DNA of 64,000 bases from Streptomyces griseoloalbus (GTDB lineage Bacteria; Actinomycetota; Actinomycetes; Streptomycetales; Streptomycetaceae). A program made the position numbers and the translations under genes. Positions 17,239 to 26,638 of this stretch are shown piece after piece (positions within the stretch are counted from its first letter, which is position 1; every line of letters starts with the position of its first letter). The DNA is taken from positions 1 through 64,000 of the forward strand of contig BMUD01000002.1 of assembly GCA_014650015.1 (NCBI GenBank). The letters are read 5' to 3'. The notes under the pieces are model-generated. The model was given only the letters and a program-made list of their open reading frames with translations, searched no databases and had not been told where the DNA came from.

Positions 17239-17410
17239 TCTGTGGGCCGCGTGGCTCTCCCGCCCACCCGCGCCGTGCGAGACGAGCAGGAGTTCATCGC
17301 CGGGACGCAGACGCGTATCAGGGCCGGGCGCGGTGGGGTCGCCGACGCGGACGGCGGTGGTGGCGGGACCGTGTCGCCAAGCGGGCGGCCCCATGCCTCG
17401 GAGCCAGCCG
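17239..17410 (-). pseudogene. Possible TrkA-C domain (K+/H+ antiporter) C-terminal remnant
   Basis: The minus strand reads TTAVRVGDPTAPGPDTRLRPGDELLLVS, close in style to the end of TrkA-C domains in cation/proton antiporters (a P.P.T.L..GDELLVV pattern). The rest of the frame has no membrane segments and no plausible start. If right, it is another island gene reduced to its tail. The assignment rests on this one short motif. Confidence 0.3.
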
Positions 17411-17985
17411 TAACGGGGTCCCGACGATGCCGGCACCAGCGCGGCTCGGCCGCGGCAGAGCAACGGCCGCCGACGACCAGCTCGCCCACGTCCTGAGGCG
17501 GCTGCCCGGATGTCTCACCGTGTACCCCCGATGGATGGCGTCGACTGTTCCCTCAGTACCGGACCCGTCATCCGACGTCACGGATGTCGTGGAACCGCTC
17601 GCCGCCTCGGACTAGGAAGAGATCATCCGCCACCGCACAGCCATGACCGGAGGCGGCCCACCAAGACCGTGCGGTGGTTCGTCCTGTACGGGCGTCGCTT
17701 TCCGGCCCATCGCGTACCGCCCGACAAAGGCCTTCGGTCTCGACGCTGATGCCGCTGCGCACCGCGCCCCGCTGGCGCGGTGACTGCCCGCCGCGCGATC
17801 GCTTCGGCGTCCGCACCCACCCTCCCTACGTTGCACGGCGATGTCGCAGGGACGGCGATTGTGCGAGCAGGTACCTTCGGTGAAGGCGAGCGACGGCCCC
17901 TTGAGGCATGACCCGGCGTAGAGACGATCCTCAGCTCTAGCCGTATCCGCCAGACCGATATTCCCTCGCCTCTCCGGATGCTGCC
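17411..17985. other. Non-coding or degenerate stretch at the right end of the island
   Basis: Several short overlapping frames occur but none shows a recognisable domain, a ribosome site or a convincing start. I see no terminal inverted repeat, integrase or tRNA. It lies directly upstream of the dhaK promoter copy B and probably contains degraded genes. Confidence 0.4.
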
Positions 17986-18250
17986 TCGCGTGACCTTCGC
18001 GGTCGCAAGGTCGATACTGCCCCTGTAGGGCTCCTGCCGGTACGCAGTCGACCCACCGCAGGAATTTGACGCTGCGTCACCAAAGTCAGCATTAAGTCAG
18101 CATCAGTACCGCCAGAACCCGCTTCCGACCGCCACGGACCGCCAAGATCAAGAACTGCCCATACTTGCTCTGACCAGTAAGAACGCAGGCCGACAACCCG
18201 CCTGCTAAGCCCCCTAGGAGGTACCCATGAAGATGCTCATCAACGTCCCG
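17986..18250 (+). repeat. dhaK promoter region and first codons, copy B (functional copy)
   Basis: This copy pairs with 1875-2135. It holds an inverted repeat GACCTT-N9-AAGGTC (17992-18012), a directly repeated GTCAGCA (18085-18103), and AGGAGG before the dhaK ATG. Blocks conserved between the diverged copies point to regulatory sites, in particular the GACCTT hairpin block and the doubled GTCAGCA. The final 28 bases (18223-18250) are identical to 2108-2135. Confidence 0.78.
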
Positions 18251-19219
18251 GAGACCGTGGTCGCGGACGCGTTGCGCGGGATGGCGGCGGCCCATCCCGA
18301 GCTGACGGTGGACGTGGAGAACCGGGTGATCGTGCGCAAGGACGCCCCGGTGGCCGGGAAGGTGGCCCTGGTGTCCGGCGGGGGGTCCGGGCACGAGCCG
18401 TTGCACGGCGGTTTCGTGGGGCCGGGAATGCTGTCGGCGGCCTGTCCCGGCGAGGTGTTCACCTCCCCGGTGCCCGACCAGATGGTGCGGGCCGCGGCGG
18501 CGGTGGACAGCGGGGCCGGGGTGCTGTTCATCGTGAAGAACTACACCGGTGACGTGCTCAACTTCGACATGGCCGCCGAGCTGGCCGAGGACGAGGGCAT
18601 CCAGGTCGCGAAGGTGCTGGTCAACGATGACGTGGCGGTGACCGACAGCCTGTACACGGCCGGCCGGCGCGGCACCGGCGCGACGCTGTTCGTCGAGAAG
18701 ATCGCGGGTGCGGCGGCGGAGGAGGGGCTGCCGCTGGAGCGGGTGGAGGCCATCGCCCGGCAGGTGAACGAGAACGCCCGCAGCTTCGGTGTCGCGCTGA
18801 GCGCCTGCACCACGCCGGCCAAGGGCACCCCCACCTTCGATCTGCCGGCCGGTGAGCTGGAGCTGGGCGTCGGCATCCACGGCGAGCCGGGCCGGGAGCG
18901 ACGGCCGATGATGACGTCCGCCGAGATCGCCGAGGTCGCCGTCGACGCGATCCTTGAGGACCTCACCCCGAACAACCCCGTCCTGGTCCTGGTCAACGGC
19001 ATGGGGGCCACCCCGCTGCTGGAGCTGTACGGCTTCAACGCCGAGGTGCAGCGCGTGCTCGGCGAACGCGGGGTCCCCGTGGCCCGCGTCCTCGTCGGCA
19101 ACTACGTCACGTCCCTCGACATGGCGGGCGCCTCGGTCACCCTGTGCCAGATCGACGAGGAGCTGCTGCGGCTGTGGGACGCGCCGGTGCGTACCCCGGG
19201 GCTGCGCTGGGGCATGTGA
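18227..19219 (+). CDS. dhaK: Dihydroxyacetone kinase, DhaK subunit
   Basis: The 330-aa product starts MKMLINVPE after an AGGAGG ribosome site. It has the DhaK signatures SGGGSGHEPLHGGFVG (about 45-60) and KNYTGDVLNFDMAAE (about 105-119), and the active-site region GVGIHGEPG (about 216-224) with the substrate-binding histidine. DhaK binds dihydroxyacetone covalently and receives phosphate from ADP/ATP held on DhaL, giving dihydroxyacetone phosphate. It heads a dhaK-dhaL-dhaM operon. Its 5' end was the point at which the stress island joins. Confidence 0.95.
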   Translation: MKMLINVPETVVADALRGMAAAHPELTVDVENRVIVRKDAPVAGKVALVSGGGSGHEPLHGGFVGPGMLSAACPGEVFTSPVPDQMVRAAAAVDSGAGVLFIVKNYTGDVLNFDMAAELAEDEGIQVAKVLVNDDVAVTDSLYTAGRRGTGATLFVEKIAGAAAEEGLPLERVEAIARQVNENARSFGVALSACTTPAKGTPTFDLPAGELELGVGIHGEPGRERRPMMTSAEIAEVAVDAILEDLTPNNPVLVLVNGMGATPLLELYGFNAEVQRVLGERGVPVARVLVGNYVTSLDMAGASVTLCQIDEELLRLWDAPVRTPGLRWGM

Positions 19220-19268
19220 GGGACGCTGGGGTCATGGTTCAGGAGTACCTACCACGCAAGGAGTTCCC

Positions 19269-19889
19269 GTGCTCGACGCCGACTTCTTCCGCCGTTGGAT
19301 GACGGTCACCGCCGCGTCCGTGGACCGCGAGGCGGACCGGCTCACCGCCCTCGACTCGCCGATCGGGGACGCCGATCACGGCAGCAACCTCCAGCGCGGG
19401 TTCCGGGCGGTGCGGGACGCGCTGGAGAAGGAGCCGCCCGCCACCCCCGCAGCCGTGCTGACGCAGGCCGGGCGGCTGCTCATCTCGACGGTGGGCGGCG
19501 CCTCCGGTCCGCTGTACGGGACACTGCTGCGCCGCACCGGCAAGGCCCTCGGGGACGCCGCCGAGGTCGATGAGCGGCGGCTGGCCGAGGCGCTGCGCGC
19601 GGGGGTGGACGCGGTGATGCAGCTCGGTGGTGCCGCGCCGGGCGACAAGACGATGATCGACGCGCTGGTGCCGGCGGTGGACGCGCTCGGCGACTCCTTC
19701 GCCGCGGCACGCGCCGCCGCGGAGGAGGGCGCCGTGGCGACGACGCCGTTGCAGGCCCGCAAGGGCAGGGCGAGCTATCTGGGCGCACGCAGTATCGGGC
19801 ACCAGGATCCGGGAGCCACGTCGGCGGCGCTGCTGATCGCCGGGCTCGTCGACGCCTCGGCGGACGACGTGGAGGCCGACGGTGAGTGA
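19269..19889 (+). CDS. dhaL: Dihydroxyacetone kinase, DhaL subunit
   Basis: GTG 19269 follows AAGGAG with five bases spacing. The 206-aa product is all-helical, with the nucleotide-binding motifs SPIGDADHGSNLQRG (about 33-47), STVGGASGPLYGTLL (about 77-91), PGDKTMIDAL and ARKGRASYLGARSIGHQDPG (C-terminal). DhaL carries ADP that is rephosphorylated by DhaM and passes phosphate to dihydroxyacetone on DhaK. It lies 49 bp after dhaK and overlaps dhaM by eight bases. Confidence 0.94.
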   Translation: MLDADFFRRWMTVTAASVDREADRLTALDSPIGDADHGSNLQRGFRAVRDALEKEPPATPAAVLTQAGRLLISTVGGASGPLYGTLLRRTGKALGDAAEVDERRLAEALRAGVDAVMQLGGAAPGDKTMIDALVPAVDALGDSFAAARAAAEEGAVATTPLQARKGRASYLGARSIGHQDPGATSAALLIAGLVDASADDVEADGE

Positions 19890-20292
19890 CGAGAAGCTGG
19901 TGGGAATCGTGCTGGTCTCGCACAGTCCGACGGTGGCCGCGTCGGTGGCGGAGCTGGCGAAGGGCCTGGCGGGGGCCGGTACGGCGGTTCCCGTGGCTCC
20001 GGCGGGCGGCACCGAGAGCGGCGACTTCGGCACGAGTGCCGAGTTGATCGCCGCTGCGGCCGCGTCCGTCGACCGCGGGGCCGGGGTCGCCGTGCTGACC
20101 GACCTGGGCAGCGCGGTGCTCACCGTGAAGGCGCTGCTCGCCGAGGGCGACGAGCTCCCGGAGCACACCCGGCTGGTGGACGCCCCGTTCGTGGAGGGCG
20201 CGGTGGCCGCGGTGGTCACGGCGTCCACGGGGGCGGACCTGGCCGCGGTGGAGGCGGCGGCAGCGGAGGCGTACGCGTACCGGAAGGTGTGA
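19882..20292 (+). CDS. dhaM: PTS-dependent dihydroxyacetone kinase phosphotransferase subunit DhaM (EIIA-like domain only)
   Basis: GTG 19882 overlaps the end of dhaL (GTGAGTGA). The 136-aa protein is a single EIIA-Man-like domain with the phosphohistidine motif LVSHSPTVA (His14 by this start), GGTESGDFGTS, and VLTDLGSAVLTVK. It takes phosphate from HPr of the general PTS and regenerates ATP on DhaL. The HPr-like and EI-like domains fused to E. coli DhaM are absent, so general PTS proteins encoded elsewhere must serve. Confidence 0.92.
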   Translation: MSDEKLVGIVLVSHSPTVAASVAELAKGLAGAGTAVPVAPAGGTESGDFGTSAELIAAAAASVDRGAGVAVLTDLGSAVLTVKALLAEGDELPEHTRLVDAPFVEGAVAAVVTASTGADLAAVEAAAAEAYAYRKV

Positions 20293-20324
20293 CGCGGCCG
20301 AGGTCGTGACGCGGCCGAGGTCGT
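20291..20324. repeat. Two perfect 17-bp tandem repeats at the dhaM stop
   Basis: GACGCGGCCGAGGTCGT occurs twice in a row (20291-20307 and 20308-20324), starting at the second base of the dhaM stop codon. A third partial copy is not seen. It is probably a slippage duplication. Confidence 0.85.
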
Positions 20325-20326
20325 GA

Positions 20327-20359
20327 AGGGGCGGAGGTGGCGTGGTCCACGCCGCCCCT
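20327..20359. terminator. Hairpin terminator between dhaM and the chitosanase gene
   Basis: GGCGTGG (20339-20345) pairs with CCACGCC (20347-20353), and AGGGGC (20327-20332) with GCCCCT (20354-20359) around an internal bulge. It lies between the convergent dhaM and GH75 genes and could serve both strands. No U-tract follows, as is usual in Streptomyces. Confidence 0.5.
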
Positions 20360-20410
20360 GCCGCGTGCGACTGTGGTGCCGGTCGGCCGTATGACGCCCT
20401 GTCGGCCGGT

Positions 20411-21112
20411 TCAGTCGTCGGCGGTCACGAACTCCCGGGCCAGCTGTTCTCCCGTCGTCACCGCGGCCCGGTGGTCCTCGATGGGGGTCACCCGGCTGTT
20501 CGTGAACACGATGTAGGTGACGCCCGAGGAGGTGCCGCCGCCGCGCGGGTCCGGGTCGATGCCGAGCGCCTCGGCCGCGGCGTAGGACGCCTCGCCGATG
20601 ATGTCGGCGGGGCCGACGTCGCCGACGACCGCGTACCGCACCAGGTCGCGGTGGACCAGCGCCACGACCGACCCGCCCCGCACACCGTGGGACCGGTAGT
20701 TCCATACGGCGCTGGGCGCGGGCACCACCACGTAGGGCAGTTCCTCGGAGCTCAGCGGGCGGCCGTCGGACTGCGCGAAGGCCGTGGCGGCAGAGAAGTA
20801 CGGGTCGGTGCGGGCGTTGCAGCGGAGACCGGGGCGGCCGTCGCAGTCGATGTCCATGTCGGCCTTCCAGAACACGGCGTCGCGGGTGCCGCACACCGGG
20901 ACGGTGGCCCGGGAGCCGTGGTCCTTGCGGTAGCGGCCGTCGGAGACGGGCGTGCAGGTGCGCACCTCGGCCAGCAGGTCGGTGGCGGAGACGGAGTCCG
21001 CGCGCCGCGCTGCCGGTTCGGTGCGGGGCTGGGGCGCGGCGGCGGGAAGTGCCGAGGGGGCCAGTAGGGCGACACCGGCCACGGCCAGGGTGAGCGACGG
21101 GACACGGGACAC
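20411..21112 (-). CDS. Secreted GH75 chitosanase
   Basis: GTG 21112 gives a 233-aa preprotein with a signal peptide (VSRVPSLTLAVAGVALLAPS, cleavage after the Ala-rich stretch). The mature part has the GH75 pattern: WKADMDIDCDG, RCNARTDPYFSAATAF, LPYVVVP, and VVGDVGPADIIGEASYAAAEALGI, in which Asp of DMDIDCDG and Glu of GEAS are the expected catalytic acids. Cysteine pairs suggest disulfides. It would cleave chitosan outside the cell. A TGGT-N4-ACCA site lies in the divergent region with the next gene. Confidence 0.88.
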   Translation of the reverse strand: MSRVPSLTLAVAGVALLAPSALPAAAPQPRTEPAARRADSVSATDLLAEVRTCTPVSDGRYRKDHGSRATVPVCGTRDAVFWKADMDIDCDGRPGLRCNARTDPYFSAATAFAQSDGRPLSSEELPYVVVPAPSAVWNYRSHGVRGGSVVALVHRDLVRYAVVGDVGPADIIGEASYAAAEALGIDPDPRGGGTSSGVTYIVFTNSRVTPIEDHRAAVTTGEQLAREFVTADD

Positions 21113-21433
21113 GATCGAGGAGGCCTCTCGTCGGGGACACTGACGCGCACTTTGCCCCATTTCGCCCCGATATCGGGTCGCGACGGCCTCGGTAGGGCCG
21201 GACGGAGCACGATCATGTCGGCCCCATCGTGGCCGCCGCGACGGGATCCGCAACAGGGGCCGGGGCCCGAGCCCTTCGACTCGGGCCGTCCGGCCACCCG
21301 CGCCGGCGCGGGATCTGCGACGACAGCGGTCCGCGCCACGAGCCTGAACTCACCGACTGCGGAAGGTGGTTGGGCCCGTTCGAGTCTTCAGCATACGTAA
21401 TGGTCCGGGGCGCCTCCCACTCCGCCCTCTTGA

Positions 21434-21469
21434 TGTGATCGCGTCACACCCTCATATTGGTACGGACCA
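21434..21469. promoter_or_regulatory. Two palindromic operator candidates (TGTGA-N5-TCACA and TGGT-N4-ACCA)
   Basis: TGTGATCGCGTCACA (21434-21448) and TGGTACGGACCA (21458-21469) lie 44-79 bases upstream of the FnIII lipoprotein start. The second has perfect arms of the TGGTCTAGACCA type bound by GntR/HutC regulators such as DasR. The first resembles a CRP/GlxR half-site pair with one base too few between arms. The 400-bp region divides the divergent chitosanase and lipoprotein genes. Confidence 0.45.
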
Positions 21470-21512
21470 TTGTCCGGAGTCGTTCCCGCGTACCACCCCG
21501 GGAGGCAGAGTC

Positions 21513-22511
21513 GTGCGTGGCGTTCCCCCAGCCGTGTTCCCGCGTCGCCTTCTCGCGCTCTGCGGGGTCCTCCTGCTGATCGCCTCCTGCCGCTGGGGCG
21601 GCTCGGACGACACGGGCGGTGCGCGGCCGCCCGCAGCGCCGGCCGGTGTCACGGCCGAGGCCGGCAGCGCCAGCAGTGTGCACGTCATGTGGAACGCGGT
21701 CGCCACCGCCGACGCCGGGGTGAGCCACTACGAGGTGTATCGGGGCACCACGAAGGTCAAGGAAGTTCCCGGTTCCGAGCACATGGTGGATGTCACCAGG
21801 CTCCGACCCGCGACCACGTACGTCTTCACGGTGCGGGCCCGGGACGCGGACGGACGGCTCGGGCCGCGCAGCCGGGAGGTCCGGGCCACGACCCCCGGGG
21901 CGGCCACGGCCGACGACACCGCTCCCACCCGTCCGGCCAAGCTGCGCGGCCGGGCGGCGGGGAGCAGGGCGGCCCAGTTGTCGTGGTCCGCCTCGAGCGA
22001 CGACCGGGGCGTGGTGTCGTACGACGTGTATCAGGCCGGCACGAAGATCCACAGTGTCGGCGGGAACCAGCGGGCCACCGTGGTCACGGGGCTGCGGCCG
22101 GGCACCCGGTACGCCTTCACCGTCCGGGCCCGCGACGCGGCCGACAACCTCTCCCCGCCCGGCGCCACCGCCCGCCTCACCACCGCGGGCGGCGCGGACG
22201 GCCGGGCCACCGCCCCGACCGGTTTCCGCGCCACGAGCCAGTGGTCCGACGGCGCCTACCACATCGCCCTCAGCTGGGTGCCGCCGCGCGTGGACGGGGT
22301 GATCGCCGAGTACGAGGTGCGCCTGGACGGCCGAGTCGCCACGTCCCTCGTCTACGGCGGTGACGCACCGCGCGACCGGGCGGCGTACCGCTTCTACGTG
22401 GGGCGGGAGGCGGGGGTCACCCACCGGGTGCGGATCCGGGCGAAGCTGCCGGACGGGACCTGGGGCGGCTTCTCCCCGGAGCACGCGGTGACGACGGGCA
22501 CCCGGCGCTGA
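21513..22511 (+). CDS. Secreted lipoprotein with three fibronectin type III domains
   Basis: GTG 21513 follows GGGAGG. The 332-aa product has a lipoprotein signal (RRLLALCGVLLLIASC, lipobox LIASC), so it is anchored outside the membrane. Two clear FnIII repeats follow (SHYEVYRGTTKVKEV.., TTYVFTVRARDADG; then SYDVYQAGTKIHSV, TRYAFTVRARDAADN). A third, more diverged beta domain (IALSWVPPRVDGVIAEYEVRLDG) completes the protein. No catalytic module is present. Such proteins may bind polysaccharide; its neighbour is a chitosanase, but a link is only positional. Confidence 0.85.
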   Translation: MRGVPPAVFPRRLLALCGVLLLIASCRWGGSDDTGGARPPAAPAGVTAEAGSASSVHVMWNAVATADAGVSHYEVYRGTTKVKEVPGSEHMVDVTRLRPATTYVFTVRARDADGRLGPRSREVRATTPGAATADDTAPTRPAKLRGRAAGSRAAQLSWSASSDDRGVVSYDVYQAGTKIHSVGGNQRATVVTGLRPGTRYAFTVRARDAADNLSPPGATARLTTAGGADGRATAPTGFRATSQWSDGAYHIALSWVPPRVDGVIAEYEVRLDGRVATSLVYGGDAPRDRAAYRFYVGREAGVTHRVRIRAKLPDGTWGGFSPEHAVTTGTRR

Positions 22512-22677
22512 CCCCGGCGTCCGGGACCCACCGGAGGAGGACGTCACCTGCCCGGCGGCGGCCGGAGTGCGCGGCGGGTCCGCTGCCCTTTGGCTGGCCT
22601 CGTGGCAGCACGGGCGCTCCCCGACCTCGGCGGCGCAAGGGATGTACCGCCGGCCGTGCCGCCGGAAGGCAGTCGAC

Positions 22678-23208
22678 ATGCGCAACTCGAAGCCACTGCT
22701 CCGCTCCGGTCCGACCGTGGCCGCCGCCACGCTCTGCCTCGCCCTGGCCGGTCCGGCCGCCGCGGGCCCCGGCATCTCCGTCAACACCACCGGGTCGACG
22801 GTCTCGGTCGCCACCAGTGCGTGCACCCAGATCAACGGCAACTGGGGCACCGCCTCGCTGCTCAACAGCAGCCAGACGAGCTTCTCGCAGGGCCGTCAGG
22901 CGGCGCTGTCGGGGACGAGCGCGGGACAGTCCGCCGCTTGGTCGAACGTCGGCGCGGGCACGTACACGGTGATCGTGATGTGCTCGAACGGCAGCACCGC
23001 GGGCAGACAGTCCGTCATCGTCACCCCGGCGCCCAGCCCGTCGGTCTCTCCCACGGCCTCGCCGTCCCGCGGAGTGATGGGCGGCATCGGCGGCAGCGCA
23101 CAGGACTACGGCACGGTGACGATGGTGGCGGGCGGCGCGCTGGTCGGCACCGGCCTCCTCGCCACGGCCTATTACCTGCGCCGCCGCAACAAGCCGCACC
23201 ATCTGTAG
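22678..23208 (+). CDS. Small secreted or surface-anchored protein
   Basis: ATG 22678 follows GGAAGG. The 176-aa product has a signal peptide (to about residue 23, GPAAAG), an extracellular domain rich in Ser, Thr, Gly and Asn with two cysteines (SACTQINGNWG and VMCSNGSTAG), a Pro/Ser linker (APSPSVSPTASPSR), and a C-terminal hydrophobic helix ending in RRRNKPHHL. This order fits a membrane-tethered surface protein common in streptomycetes. The function is unknown. Confidence 0.75.
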   Translation: MRNSKPLLRSGPTVAAATLCLALAGPAAAGPGISVNTTGSTVSVATSACTQINGNWGTASLLNSSQTSFSQGRQAALSGTSAGQSAAWSNVGAGTYTVIVMCSNGSTAGRQSVIVTPAPSPSVSPTASPSRGVMGGIGGSAQDYGTVTMVAGGALVGTGLLATAYYLRRRNKPHHL

Positions 23209-23214
23209 ACCCGG

Positions 23215-23260
23215 CGCCGGCCGCCTTCACGTCCGACGCGCTCCGGTCGGGCGGCCGGCG
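23215..23260. terminator. Bidirectional terminator hairpin
   Basis: CGCCGGCCGCC (23215-23225) and GGCGGCCGGCG (23250-23260) form a perfect 11-bp stem between the convergent surface-protein gene and padR. The 24-base loop is itself partly self-complementary. Confidence 0.65.
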
Positions 23261-23282
23261 TCGCCTCACCGCGGTCTGGGGG

Positions 23283-23858
23283 TCACGCCTCCCGCACGCC
23301 GGGCCGCCGCGGCTCCCCGGCGTCCGGCAGCCGCGCGAACTCCGACAGCGCGTGGTCGAGCCACTGGGTCCAGAAGGTCTCCAGGTCGATACCCGCCCGC
23401 AGCACCAGATGCCGCAGCCGGTCCTCCGGCCCGTCCTTGCCGGGCGGGAAGTCGCGCTGCTCGATCTCCAGGTACTTCGCCAACTGCCGTTCGTGCAGCT
23501 CGCGATGGCGCCGCAGATCGGCCTCCAGGCCCGCGGTGCCGACCACGGCCGCCGCCCTCAGCCGCAGCAGCATCACATCGCGGTGCGGCTTGGGGTCCTG
23601 GGACGCGGCGGTCCAGCGGGCCAGTTCGTCCCGCCCCGCCGGCAGCACCTCGTACGCCTTCTTCTGGCCCCGGGCCGGCTGCTCGGAGGGCAGGGCCCGG
23701 ATCAGGCCCTGCGCCTCCAGCTTCCCCAGCTCGCGATAGATCTGCTGGTGCGTGGCGGACCAGAAGTAGCCGATCGACTTGTCGAACCGGCGGGTCAGCT
23801 CCAGCCCGGACGACGGCTTCTCGAGCAGGGCGGTGAGGATCGCGTGCGGGAGTGACAT
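23283..23858 (-). CDS. PadR-family transcriptional regulator
   Basis: The 191-aa protein has the PadR winged helix at its N-terminus (SLPHAILTALLEKPSSGLEL, then WSATHQQIYRELGKLEAQGL) and a helical C-terminal dimer domain of the Vir type (HRELHERQLAKYLEIE). It lies 31 bp behind fadH on the same strand, so both form one operon. The palindrome at 25961-25980 in the operon promoter is the likely operator, which would make it autoregulatory. Confidence 0.88.
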   Translation of the reverse strand: MSLPHAILTALLEKPSSGLELTRRFDKSIGYFWSATHQQIYRELGKLEAQGLIRALPSEQPARGQKKAYEVLPAGRDELARWTAASQDPKPHRDVMLLRLRAAAVVGTAGLEADLRRHRELHERQLAKYLEIEQRDFPPGKDGPEDRLRHLVLRAGIDLETFWTQWLDHALSEFARLPDAGEPRRPGVREA

Positions 23859-23889
23859 GCGCTCATCCTAGGGACGGGCCGGGCGTCCC

Positions 23890-25980
<2,091 letters not shown>

Positions 25981-26018
25981 GCGTGACGGAGGGCACAGGG
26001 ACACGGAGACCGGCAGCG

Positions 26019-26387
26019 TCACCGGCTTTCGAGACGGACGTGCAGTTCCTCCTCCTGATCCCCGGGCACCGTGCTCAGGTCGTGCACAGTGAACAGGGAG
26101 TCCAGGGTGGTGCGGAACCGGTCGATCGCCCAGTAGCCGCCGTGCACATCGGCGTCGACCGACGAGGACAGCCGGGCCGGCCGTGCGCCCTCGTGCGCGT
26201 CGGAGACGTCGAACGTGCCGAGCCAGACCGTCGGGCGGGTCTCGGAGAACTCCTCCGGTACGTCGTCGGAGCACCGGTCGGACGCGAAGCAGGCGCACAG
26301 CGTGTCGAAGACGATCCGGGCGTCGTCCTTGCTGCATCCACTGATCTCGACCGAGACGGATTCCGGGTGCGGTCGCTCACTGCCCAT
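26019..26387 (-). CDS. Small conserved hypothetical protein
   Basis: ATG 26387 follows GAGAGGAG. The 122-aa soluble acidic protein begins MGSERPHPESVSVEISGCSKDDA and contains three or four cysteines (CSKDDARIVFDTLCACF, DRCSDD). No known domain is recognised. It ends 39 bases from the fadH operator and is divergent from the phosphatase gene at 26639. The coding call rests on the ribosome site, codon bias and sensible composition. Confidence 0.65.
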   Translation of the reverse strand: MGSERPHPESVSVEISGCSKDDARIVFDTLCACFASDRCSDDVPEEFSETRPTVWLGTFDVSDAHEGARPARLSSSVDADVHGGYWAIDRFRTTLDSLFTVHDLSTVPGDQEEELHVRLESR

Positions 26388-26638
26388 CGTGATCGCTCCT
26401 CTCGTATCCACGCCGCCTACCCCCATCCCCCGTCCCCACTCAGCAAAGCACCGGCCGCCGGTGAGCACTACCCGCGCGCCGCCGCCGTGGCGAGGACTTC
26501 GCGGGCGCCCGGCGCGATGGTGGGAGAAGCTGGGAACAGGACAGCGCGAGCAGCGGAGAACGGCCCCCCGCGCGGTACAACAAGGGGTGTCGGCATCGCG
26601 ACGGCGTGCCGGAAGGATCGGCGAAGGCGGGGCGTGGG

